Source: Mesaphorura yosii
Taxonomy: Eukaryota; Arthropoda; Collembola; Poduromorpha; Tullbergiidae
NCBI GenBank assembly: GCA_009869945.1
Contig: WIXG01000086.1
Span: 124,001-188,000, forward strand
DNA length: 64,000 bases
Direction: 5' to 3'
This document shows, piece by piece, positions 25,001-37,721 of this stretch (positions are counted from its first letter, which is position 1; each line of letters begins with the position of its first letter). The notes below the pieces were generated by a model that saw only the letters and a list, made by a program, of their open reading frames with translations, did not search any database and had not been told where the DNA came from. A program made the position numbers and the translations under genes.

Positions 25001-28000
25001 CATCCGTTTCATCCATTCATACTTAGCATTATATTTCGAATTGATATATGAGTGCCTATCGAGAGCATGTTATCCAGAGTAATAGCTCCGCATCTCCTTC
25101 CTGTACAGCCGTTCCTGCCGTCTCAGTTACTATCATATTTAGTGGTTAGTTCCTTTCTTCGTCTTCCGCCTCAGTTTTATGACTGCCGACGGTGGATGCT
25201 TAAGAGTTTATGGCGAGTTCAAAGTACAGACTGATTTCACTAAGCAAAAAGGCGAAGGTAAACTTCTGTGCTTTCGAAATCCTTTCAATCCATCATATGA
25301 TGATAACTTTGTACATTATGCTCGCAAACGCTGAGATCCAAATGTAAAAGCACCGAGCTATTCGGCATCACTGAGAGACTCTTCTTCGCCACCGGAGTAG
25401 ATTTTTATTCGCAGTACAGTACAACCGAGCAGACAAGGGCCCTCTGCATCAGCAATGCAGTACGCAATATTACACGGTGAAATGAAACGAAGGTAAGAAG
25501 AAAATGAGGCAAGAAAAATACACAAACAAATGCGAGTACACAAAATTCCTTACACTCCGCACCCGAAGCCTCATGATCATCATAAGCTTTCATTTTCTTA
25601 ATTTTGCCGTCTCCATTCCGCTGCAGCTGAGCGCAACTCTCACTACAGATATTTTCCTGTTTTGACTCCATTATTAAAAACTGGGGAAAGAAACGGAAAG
25701 ACGGAAGGATTCTAAACTAAGTTTAATAGTTCAGTAGCGTGGGAGGTCGTTCTCAGTGTGCATATTAACCACTTGAAGGCAGATCTTCGTCTTATTGGAT
25801 TAGAAAGTCGAAGAAAAGTGTTTCATGCATTGACAGCAGACACTCGTGAAGAAAATGTGGCATTATGCTGAGAAGAATGCTCGCGGCATTGTGCTCACAT
25901 TCTAGCCAAATAAATCACGGAAAATATTAATATGTGTCTTTACAATTCCGATCGTTCCACACGTTTCCGATTTTAATAAACGCTGTGGAGACAGAAAAGA
26001 GCAGGACCCACAACCATTATTTCGCGCCATTATTGAAAAAACGCGTAATGGTTCCAGCTTCGCCACCTGCAAATTAAACCGAGAAGGTCTTGCGTGTGCG
26101 TCGACTGCCCGAACGGAAAATTTGACATGGTGTCTGAGTGTGTACTGGAGTTCGTACCCGGCGTCTCCTTGTACTCCGTCGAAATTCAAGTTCAACTAAC
26201 TTGTGCGCGATGGTCTGGCAGTAATATATTCTTGCAACGCTACAAGTGTGATTGAAACTTTGTGGAAATTCACGAAAAATGGCCTAACTCGGCAAATACT
26301 TGGCTCTGGGGCCATGCAGGGTGTGTTTATGCATTCTCGTGAACATTTCATTGTAATATTTCATATTTCAATTGTTACACTATCGAAAAAATGCACGGGA
26401 GCTGCCACCACACCCGCTTTCATTAAAATAAGAAAAGGTCTGCATGAGCACAACTCGCATAATATTAGATTGGGTTCTTTTTGACGGAAATGGAGGCAAC
26501 GAGTGAATAAAGAGAAAGTCTCGAGTTTCGGTGTTTGAATGGAACGGGCTTAGGGTTAGCGCACGTCGCTGCTCTAAGGCAGCTCTAAGAAGGTATTTAT
26601 GATTGCAGTGAAAAGAAAGAGGTTTCTCGTCGCGAGTACGTCCGTAATGTTTACTCGTATTGATTCTACCAGTGATCAAACATCCATCATCATTCGACTG
26701 ACTCCGCTGCATTCAGAAGACTCAGTCAACCAAGTTTTGTTCACAAAATACATAATATTTGTACAAAGAAAGAACATCCAAGCACACATGAGCGAAGGAA
26801 GGAGAAAAATGCTGTTGCTGTTCCTTTAAAACTTCGCCAGTCAGTCGCTCAGCTTAGTTCACGGCGTTTGGCAATGGGCTCGTGTCTTGTTTGCTTGTTT
26901 CCTTATAAACTTGATCTCCTGATAATAATAATGCTGTCTTGCCTGCCGTTGTATTTGTTTTTGATGTAATATTATATTGACTATTGACTCAGACAATAGA
27001 CTTGGACGGATTGACAAGCTCGTGTGATTGGACTGGGAGATAGGAGAAGGATACACGCAGACTTCTAGAAGACGCCAACAGTCAGGTCGGGAGTCGGGAA
27101 TGGGCGGGGGAGTTGACGCTGGCAGAAGCAGACATCCACTTGATGCTATTTTCTGCGTTTCGAAGTCGTAAAATAAGACTCGAAATTTTAAAATACGAAG
27201 AGGACAATTTTGTCCAGTGTATAAAATTTCTGGCCTCAAAATGTTTGCCAATTTTTATATCCCGACTGCTCGAGCTGACTGCACTCACTTGACTGCAGCC
27301 AATGATGAAGATTGCGGCATCATCCCAAGCAGCGGTCGCAGATGTATAAAACGGAGAAGTAAAAAGAGCGTTTCAGAAGTCTATCCAGCTTTACTCCGGG
27401 TCTTTCTTTAAAAAGCCGAGGAGCGAGCAAAAGTGAGGAATGCGCGATTATCCAGGCAATTCATGGGATGGTAATAGTTTGACGAGTGACGACTCCCTAT
27501 TGAGTTTCGCGAGATGAGAGAAGCCATTATATTATGGGAGCATTATACATAAAACTACCGGACAAAAGTGTTTTAGACGCAGTGCAATAAACAGCAATGA
27601 CAAACAAACAAACCAAATCCATTCCGTCTCACTAGGCCCTGCATTCCGGATGACTTTGACTGCTTTGTTGTCATTCCTCAGTCGTGCGCTCGGGGAGGAC
27701 AACACGGGTGGCCGGGCTCAGCTGATGCTCGCAATCACGCCGCATCGCATTGTTGGTTTCTGGTCTGTGAATCTAAATGAGCGCACAATTTGTTGGATTG
27801 TGTTTGCGAGATGAAATCAAATGCGTCTGTGATGTGGAGTGCGAATGAGTTTCTTGAACGACTGCAATAGATCATGTATACCATGAATTCGCTATTCTGT
27901 CTTCTCCAAAAGCCAATCTCGTCTGGCGGAGCTGTGTGTGTTGTTATTATTGCATTCAACACAATGTAATAGTTGGGCGAGAGAGGCTAACCGAATGAAG

Positions 28001-31000
28001 GTATTTTGTGAAACGGAATTTTTGGTTGAGTAAAAATAATGCATTTGGTGATGATTTATGAAAATCGTTAAAACTCTGTGGCCCTTCTCCTGCACAATTG
28101 TTAGCGGGTCTGGTAATATGGAAACAAAGGAAGGAATCGCACGCAATAATTCTCGACGTCAGTAGCAGAAGATCGTTAGACTGCTCTCTCGCCTACACAC
28201 TGCATTCCAGCACATGTACGAAATGTACGCAGCAGTGAATTTCTCTACTCCGCCCTTTCCTAGTTTTGAGTCCTGACTTTTTCTCTTCTCTGCGCGACGC
28301 TATAACTATAACCATAATGATAGAGAAAGCAAAGAGATCCTTTATTCCTCTATCTTTATAAAATATAATAATAATAGTCACTGACTCGCGGTCCGTCCTG
28401 CATTTACATCGCTGCACAGACAACAGAACAGACATTCTGTTTGCCCCGTACTTAGTCTTAATAATATTCTTCTGGGCCCCAACAATTCCGATTCCTCTTC
28501 CGTGTCCTCCTCTTGTTCTCCTCGCCCATCTGACCGAGACTCCTGAACTGATTTTGGTTCCCAGAAACACGCTGTCAGGCTGAGTATACCTAATTTAGGT
28601 CTCGCTCGCATTGCACTGATTGCATTAGTCTCTCCGTCCGTCGTCCCATTACGCGGCTGCTCGACCACAAGCCGTCAAGAAGGGTCTTAAATACTTTGCT
28701 ATTTGGCCAAGTACGCACTTGGATCCATTTAACATTTCTCTTGGCTTATGTTGTAAGAATGTTTTCGAAAATGTCAATTCCATTCTTAAGATTATAAGGA
28801 AAGTACTTTCGAAAGTTCCGCTGTGTAATATATAGCGGGAATACCTTGGATAGAGATTGGACATTCTGATACAAACAGCACGGGAGAATGATCATCATTG
28901 CGAGAGAAACCTGGTTCGGTTCTCTGTTGTGCTGATTCGGCCCGTGGTATCTGGTTCCATCAGCACACGTCGTTGGCAGGCAGCGTAATACGTGGTGGTC
29001 ATACCTTTTAGAATCGTCTCTTCTCCGCTCATTCTTCTCCGAAAATCGAAGCTGGCAGACACGCGGAGAAAGAGAGGACTAATGTTCAATCGAGATGAGA
29101 TAAAAAACGTTCGCTTCCATCAGCCTGAGTGACAAATGATGGATTTATTTGGCATTTTGCCTGCCAATGTTCATTCTTCTGTGAGAATAATTTGCTGTTT
29201 TCATGTTTAGAACCAGCAAATGCATCACGAACATTTTTATGTTCTTCGTCTTTCAATTCCGACTCATTCCTTCGCATGAGCTTCTCAAATAAGTCGTCCA
29301 ACGAACTACTTTCCACTCCGACTTGGTTTGCCTGCAGGTTATTGCTGTGCACGGCGACGGGGCACACGGAGTCATATTTCAGACATTACCCTGTTATTAC
29401 TCTCGAATAAAAACTGTCACCGAAATTGACAAAACACGAAATGAGAAATTCGGATTTTATTGCTTAACCTCTCTTGTCTTTGCAATTCCTGGGAGAGAGC
29501 GTAAAAAGAGAGAAGAAAGTCAGTTCGTGCCGTAAATGTTAATGGCGTTCCTTAAAGGCAGGTAATTTTGCATTTGTACTTCTTTAAGTTTATTTCATTT
29601 CGACGAATTGAGTAAAAGGAGAGAAACCTTTATTAGAAAACACACTCAGCATGACACGTATAAAATTCAAATTCAGATTTCCACTTTTACTACTTCGGCC
29701 TCGCTCTGTCTTGCTGCCTGCGGAACAGAAAGCAGACACGTCGTTACATATTCATCTCTCTCTTCTCTCGTTTCGTAATAAAACGATTTGGGCTTTCTCA
29801 GGCGCATATTCTTTGATTCTTTTGACTACTATAATCGCATAAAAGTGAAAACAAACCAACTCGGCACAAATGGAGAAAGAATACCGTAATAGATTCCGCC
29901 CGCGCCGATTCACGTTCCGAGCTCAACCCAAATACACATCTGCATGTCTGCAGACTCCAGACTGAACGAGCAAAATATTGTCGAGACGAGTGCATTCTCG
30001 AGGGAAGTAAGACACATGAAATTGAAACGAAACCAGTTCGCCATGCGCATACAGCATGTAATTATAATACGTACACATTCTGTGATTGTACAGAAGTGAC
30101 ATTATTGCATTAGGCCTTATGAAATTACGTCCTGTCCGTCCTTCATTCGTGCCAAACTACCATGCCATGCTCCAGAGCTGAACTGTTCATTTGTTTCATT
30201 GCACTGCGGAAAGAATAAGAAATTGGCGAAATGAAATTGTGCTCTTGCTCTGTGTAGTGTTCCTGCTATGCTGAATAATAATCAGTTTCGCTGGTAATAA
30301 AAAGCGCGTTCCTCTCCGCTGCTCGCCACCAAATCGAATAATAATCTCCATCTTCATTATTACCATTATTACTGCCATTACTATTATTACATTCGTACAA
30401 CAACTGTACACACTTCGAAACTTTCTTCAAACAACAAAAACACAACATTCTCCGCCGTCCAGATGCAAAATGATCCGGGTAAAAATCTTATCTCTGTATT
30501 TTATGTCGTCAAAGTGCCACACTGTAGTGTAGAAGATGTCTTTGCTGTGCAGAGGTGGCGAGGAAGAAGGACGCGAGCGGCTTGAAGCTCGATGTTTCTC
30601 CTGTAGACCAACCAGTTGATTTTGCAGACGCAGGCAGAGACTCGCCCTGCCCGCAATGTTGGCAGTAACAAGTTGCCAAAAGAAAGACGCTTACACTCAA
30701 GTCAGAGTCTCACATCTGAAGTGTAGCCATGCAATATAAATGTAGTTAAGTGCAGCCACGTTGAATGAGTCGGACGCTGAGATAAACTCCTCCGAGTCCA
30801 ACGTGTTAGAGCAGGACGAGAAACCTCTTTTATTCTATTTTGTTATCTATTTAATCTGTGAGTTTGCAATTCCGCGTTTTGTTCTCTCCGCGCCTTCACT
30901 TCATTATTTCGCCGAGCAGCTTGCAGCGCGCGCGGCAGAAGAGACCCGGGCGGCAACTGCGTCCGCTGCGGCCAAGCCGGGTTACTATTTAACCGGAAGA

Positions 31001-34000
31001 GGAAGCCGAATTTTTAGCGTTTCAGGAGTGAGGAAGAAAATAATTCTCTTTTATATTTATGAAAGAACGAAGCCCATATAATATTATATAAAGTCTTCGC
31101 GTGATTGCCGCATCAGCATTAAAGGCACTTTCTTCTGGACCTGGACCAAATTTCTCCGCTACTTGTTTACTGCAGTTGGCGCTTGGAGTTGTGTGAGGCG
31201 GAAAGAGACCATTTATGCCAGAAGGTAGACCGCTGCTGCGTCTCGTGCGGCGCTCACTTGTTTTATTTCGCATCCTTCACTTCTTGCACTTGTTGGTAAA
31301 CACGGGACGAGTCGTCCCTGCTCAACTCGGCGATGCTCTGCTCCTGCGTCTGCCGTGGCGAGCATACTAAAAGAACAAAAGATGAACCACCACTTGATTG
31401 TCGGGTCTATAACTTGCAGCAACCACCACTCATCTATAATGTACGTGTGCAAGCTCACATGCTCGCTTCCTTTTTATGGTGAAAGTGCAAATGATCAAAT
31501 CAACCTACATTTAGAAATTGCACTTGAGCAGCGCTCCTGAGAGAAAGCATTTGTTGTGTCCTATTGTCTATTGCCTTCATAATACTTCCATTGTGCGTCC
31601 CACCATTGTTTCAAGTTCCTTCGTAATTAAAATTCGGTTGGAGTAAATCATTATAGCTCCGAGTTCCCAGCACTTGACTTTATGAACCTTGCCTCTTCAA
31701 TGGCAGCAACAGCCACGAAAGGGCCCGCGAGTACGGAGTCGAACTGCGCTGGCATGGGAAAAACATTTGAACCAACTTTGCCAATAATTTGTCAGGGCTT
31801 ATAATTCCGAGACACGTATATGCGAAAGTTGCCATTAATAACATGAAATTTCAAACTTAAGCACTTCCATACAAATCTGAAGTTGCATTGCACGTACAGC
31901 CATTACACCGATACATTACACTGCCTACGAGAGTTGGTGAACGCGGTCACAGTTTCAGGGAAAAGAAATTGTCCGGAGCCTGTCTGACGCAGTTGTGATC
32001 ATAATTAGATTTAACTTTTCATATTAGCATTTCATGATACACTACAACGGCCGTATGTCCCTGTCTACATCCTTCCGAAGCGATACAAAAAGATGCTACA
32101 TATTACACAAAGGACGAATTGCGAAAATGCTTGCGTTTTGAAGTATTAATTTCCAAGAGAGATTTCCTCCGCCTCGGAGTGAATTCTTTATTTACTTATT
32201 AAGAACGTCAACCCAATTAAAAGTATCAAAAGGAAACTGAGAACCGACGACGTAATTCAATCGGTGAATTTGCTTGTAATTGGAGCAGCACCGCTTATCG
32301 TTGTGCCCATACCTTTCGAGGTTCTAGCTCTAAAATTGAAATTCGGGCTTCTAGCAATTAAATCTTGGGGAACTTTAATTGCTAGTGTCTCAAGCTACTG
32401 TTTACTCCAGTCAGAGTCATTTCTGCTATGAGACGTCCTTTTCATCTGATTGCGGTCTCGTTTCGTGTGAAGCCAGAAGCGGACGAAAACCTCTTTGCAA
32501 TTATCGAATGTAGCTCAACACAAATGATTACATACGACTCGAGTGAAGTGCGTGGAGCTCGAATCGTGAAAAATATTGATTCTTAAATTGAACACCGAGC
32601 TTCTCAATTTCGACTCGTAGTCTGAACGAGGATGCGTAGAAAATGGAAACTGAGCGAATGGACGTGGGCTGAAATATTTATTACAAGAGTAAACAAGTTC
32701 TTAAAATAATATTTGAGAATCAATTAAGGCAAAAATGGCAGAAGTTTTAAATGCCGTAAAGCTGAGTGCTCGACGTTTCTGAAATTATTTTCTTCTGTGT
32801 CGACATGACGGCGACTTATGTGTTGGTGTTCTCAGTATGACTTTGCAGACAGCCACACAATGCAAGTTTTTAACTTTGAGGGACAACGGAACAAAAGCGA
32901 AGACGTTGAGTTCTGAAATGATTTATAAATAGTCAAGACTCGGCTGTGTACACTTTGATGCGTCAGGCTGTTTCCGCTCTCATTTCGACTCCACAGCCAT
33001 ATTTCCATTTCCATTATTGAATTCAGCGGCAGCGAAGGAGTGAAAAAGCACATCAAATTTTTAGAAAGATTTATTTTTTGTATTCTAAAGACATAACGAA
33101 GATATAAAACATCATCCGAGCTTCTAAAGTTTCACAATTACATGTTTCAAAATTACTTTCTTGCACTCGATTTTTCTTCTCAGCGCTCTATTGCCCAAGT
33201 GCACGTCCTGCTGATGAGACACTCGCAGTCAGCAAACTTTTCAACTTAAGAGTACAAATTTCAAAATTGTTTTGGCAGAGTCGGGAGGCGAAATGAGGCA
33301 TTTGGTGCCACACACAAAACCTACAAAAATTTAATTGAATTTTGAGGTAGCAACCATTTTCAGCGTTCACGGTGCGTAGGTTGAATTAATTAAAGCAACC
33401 ATGCGCTCGTACAGCAGCGAGTGCAAGTATGAAGCGGAAGGGAAAGTGAGTCGCAATGACGGTGTGTAATGGTTGGCAATTGTACGATTGCCAATAACTG
33501 AGCTTAGCATTTGCCTATTCACTTTCTATGTTGGCAATAATCAAATAAACTGCTCGAGTCGAGCACTGGATCATGCCATTGTAATGAATGCGTACAAATG
33601 AATTCTATTCCGGCAAAGAGTGCGTTTTGTGCCTGGATTCTTTATTCGATCGTTGAATGAATGGATGCAGTGTAAGTAAGACAGAATAAATTGTTGATTA
33701 GGAGTTTTGATTGGATTTTCTGCTGCTATAGTTGTAATCTGCTAGAATCCGGCAGCCTTACCTTGCCTCTGTACCAACCATTAAGCACTGCACGTTCTCC
33801 GTCCAGCCTTCGCTCAGCTGAAATCAAATTGTGGAATGAGTGATCCAATATCGCTGCCTTAAAACTGTCCTCATGCAGCTTTACTCCGTGCCTCCTGAGT
33901 CGTGCATGCATGCATGCGGTGCACTCAAGCGCGTCTTCATGTCTGGATTACTTTTGAATTCTTCTGTGGGCTGGGCATAGGCAACCCGAGTAATGCGCCC

Positions 34001-37000
34001 GGCAGTAAACTGGTTATGCCATTCGGCACAGAATGGCGAAACTGTTGAATATTTTTCCCCATTTTTCTTGATGCGCTGAAGAGGTCGGTTCCCAATTCTT
34101 CTCACTCGATTTGGAAAGGCTGCAAGAAATTGCATGCTGCCAAGAACCCACCGCTCACAACAGGTTCATTCCGTACCATTATTATGGAAGGCATCGTCAG
34201 CGTGAATTGCGCGAGAAAGAATGAAATCGGACTTCAGGTACGCTCAAGAGACTCTTTCTCGTTCCAAAGTTACCCAAACGTAAGAATGGAGAAAGCAGAG
34301 CGGACACATTCTCGTAATTTGGCGAGACAAGAAGAGTCTTCCTGGAGAGAAAGTCAGCTCAATCCTCTTCACCTTCTACTCGGATGGATCTCCCGTGCCA
34401 GCACGGATACACTCAACCGGTAGTTTATTACGGACACGACAATCACACAACATAACACGCCAAACAAGACGCGGCCAGGGCACGAGGGTATTGTGAGCAT
34501 TACGGCAGCTGCAGCAACGAAGATATGTCGGCGTGCGAAAGAGAGACGCCAGTCAGTTGACAAGGAATTCAAGCCAAGATGTTTAAAGCGCGTACTCGTG
34601 GCATTATCCATTTTCCACCATGTCGCTAGCCTCAAGTCGACCTTTCTGTTTGGCTGATGAGCAGCCGACATTCCTCGCCTGGTGTCAATCACCTTTTCAA
34701 TTTCCATGCCACTCTCCTCCATACCGTGTGGGACCGACAAGCGTCACAAGACTCTACGACATCGCAAAAGAGATGAATAATGAGCATGCATTAGTCCCTT
34801 TCCGCTTCTCTTTCTTGCTGAAAGTCGTCTTGATTTTCTATGGCTGACATAAGCGCACGGACATGGCAAGGAAGGCACTGCAGGCAAGGCAAGGAAGTTT
34901 TTGTTCTAATAAGGTTGCTGGCGTCATCTTCGAACTTTATTCTTGTTAATCGAAGCTTGAGGGTGACTTTTTTACTCTGGGTTCACATGTTGACCAACCC
35001 TTCCTCCTCACCGCGTGTTTGGCATCAATGCCAAAACGCTGCGAGTGCGTGCTAGACTTTTCCTTTCGAAGGATATCCGAGTCCCCGTGAAAGAAGAAAC
35101 TTTCCTTCTTTTCTTCTTGCTGCCTCGTCTTAACTTATTGGACTGCGCTCAAAATGGAAAAGTTTTATTTCGTTCCCAGCTTGTCATCGTCTCCCCGAAG
35201 AATCCCTTCGCATTGTGTTTGTTGGCAGCGTGTTTCGCTTTGTGCATGACACCACGATTGTAATCATCATTGTGCGGGAACAGAAATGGAAGCGTGCCGG
35301 CGTCCTAGCCAAGCCACTAGCAATGGGAATAAATACGCAAGGTGGGAAGTATTATTTTTGTTAAGTGTCAGATTGACTGCTTTTCTTACCTTGCCAAGCG
35401 AGTTAAAGTAAATAAAATCTACCGCTAAGCCACACTCGCACTTTCTCTTGCCTCCCGCACTGCCACGCAGTCCAGAATAATCAGTTTCCACTCAATTTCT
35501 GAGCCGAAAGTCCCCACTGTGAGCAGCAGGTGAACCAGGTGTTTATCGAGAGAAAGTAGCTTTAACAAGAGAAGTGAAACTAAAAAGCTTGTGCTGGCTT
35601 TGGGCTTTGACTTGGCTCATTACCTTTCTCACTGCCGCGTCTCGCTTCTCCTGTGTCCTGAAGAATCAAAATCCAAAGAGCAGGCTGCTGCTAAGAACAA
35701 AGCCGAGAGCTCACACCACCCAAAAATACTTTATTGCTCCATCGCTTGCTATCTTTACAATGCCTTGCTCCGGTCTTAGTCGACTCGTGAGACCTGATAC
35801 TTTCAAAATGTAGAAATAACAAAGAAAAACGAAAGAAATGAAATGTCTGCTGATTTAAAGGACTGCCAAGTTTGCGACTTGAAACTTTTGTTCCTTCCCA
35901 AGTTAAAATGTAAGTGAGATACAAAGTGGCAAGAATCAAGGACGTAAGCGACTTGTATTTATAACAGTTTCGCGTGAAAGATACTTAGCAATCACGTAAA
36001 TGTCCTTCCGGATAATTTTCTTGCTGCAAGCTCCAACCACGGGAAACGGTTATCGGTGCGTCTCATTGAAATGACAGACATGATGAACGAAATTATAGAT
36101 GTGTTAATCGGAGAAATTGTATTCCGAAACATCTCCATCTTCGAATATTAGTCCGAAGGTCCAAAGCCTTTCTCTTTTCTCTGATGATAAAGGAGCTGTC
36201 CATACGAGAGTGCACTTTCTTACTTTTCTGATTGCACACACCGGCCTGAAATTTCTTTGTACTTATTCTTTTGTACTGTACTTTTTTCAATTCATAAAAT
36301 AAAATAAAAAGGAGAAAGACCCACAATGAAGAAGTATCGCTGAATCTATTCTCACTTTGTCTTGCTTCCTTCTCATGTTCCGCGCACATGACTCTTACAC
36401 AGTAACACAATGGACATCCGCAAGTCTGAAATGTCTGCTAAAGAGTCATGCCTGAAATAATGTATAACAAAAACGCGTTGTTAGATTTTCGAGGCTCGTT
36501 CGTATGCGCACGAGTAATGCTGAAGAAATATTGCGAGAGGGAAGTGGGGAGAAAGTAGAACAAACGAGGTATGAATTGGAAAGTCGTTTGATTTTCTGAA
36601 GGAGTTACGGTAATATAATATGGAGTGCTTATACTCCGTGCTCAACACGGCAATGAGATCTGTGAGACAGCCGAGTTGAGTAGAAAAGTACTCCAATAAT
36701 AACCGCCTAACATTATGAAAGGAAGTTGGACTCGGAGTCAGACTCGGGAAATCAGTTTCTTCGTCTGAGGAAACAAAAAAGTGCACGCCAACTACAAAAA
36801 GAGAGACGACAAACGGTATCGAGAAAGACTTTCTTCTCCGTGTGGATTTTGAGCTTTTAACGGGTTACGTACTTTTGATGAAAAAATATTACATAAACCG
36901 GGCGCAAAAGAGAGATCGATATCAATCTAATCACCAACTGCGGAACGAACACAAACGCTGCCAGAATTCATATCAATTAAGCCAACTTTTAACTTCTCTC

Positions 37001-37695
37001 GTGTAGAGCACGTTGGGCACAAATGATTAACGTGTCAGGTACAAAGGCTTTACGACTTCAACATCGAGTGGCCTGTCGGGCCGTTGGAAAGTGTTCTGGC
37101 GCTCATTCTTTCCGAGTCATAAACCAGTTATGGCCGTTGTTCGAAATCAACAATTGTCACATTTTCTACTTTCGAAGATCAAAAGTTTCTGGTTTGTGTG
37201 GCGCTGTCGCTCTGGAGCACGAAAAACAATGTAATATGAAAAAAGTGAAATAAAGTGACGAAAGATTGGAAATCGATGATTGAACTTTGATATGTCCGCT
37301 CCACCGACTCGCCAAACTTGTGCAAAACGAAGTCGGACCAGTGCAGTGGTCGGGGAACGAGACCTCGTATTACTACAATGCCTTCACTTGGCAAGAGTTA
37401 ACTTTATGTACGGAAAGTTATACTTTGAGTAATAACTTTTCTTTCTGGTGGTCTTCGTCGTGTTGCGGTCAACTGGATATGAATGCTGCTTGTTTCAAAT
37501 GACAAAATGGTGTACACACGGCTGTCTGCCTCGGTCCCCGTTGCTCGGGCGAGTGGACGCGGACTAGAAACGGTTCACTGCCACACATGAACATGACAGC
37601 CTTGCAAGTCCAAATTTATTATATGACTACATTTTTGACCGGTTGTAAGTGAACAAGAAAGTCAATTTAAGATGAAATAGATAAATAAAAGAAAA
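22077..37695. other. Intergenic stretch rich in GAGAAAG-type words, no gene recognised
   Basis: No coding exon with a recognisable motif was found on either strand. GAGAAAG and its complement recur (for example near 24,988, 26,508, 34,348, 35,548 and 36,548). A CpG-rich, GC-rich patch lies at about 30,905-30,980, and an interrupted ATT-rich simple repeat at about 30,355-30,391. The stretch is downstream of both flanking genes, which converge on it, so it may hold regulatory DNA or non-coding transcripts. The sequence alone does not show which. Confidence 0.5.
30355..30391. repeat. Interrupted ATT-type simple repeat
   Basis: A run of ATT, ACT and ACC triplets gives a low-complexity tract of about 37 bases. 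It has no coding context. Confidence 0.5.
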
Positions 37696-37721
37696 AGAAG
37701 AGAAAGAAAGAAAGAAAGAAA
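37696..37721. repeat. (GAAA)n microsatellite
   Basis: Five tandem GAAA units run from about 37,702 to 37,721, preceded by an imperfect purine-rich A/G lead-in starting before 37,690. It is a simple sequence repeat with no gene context. Confidence 0.85.

Noticed and set aside
37696-37721. (GAAA)n tract considered as part of a regulatory array
   Set aside because: It is a plain microsatellite with no spaced motif structure.
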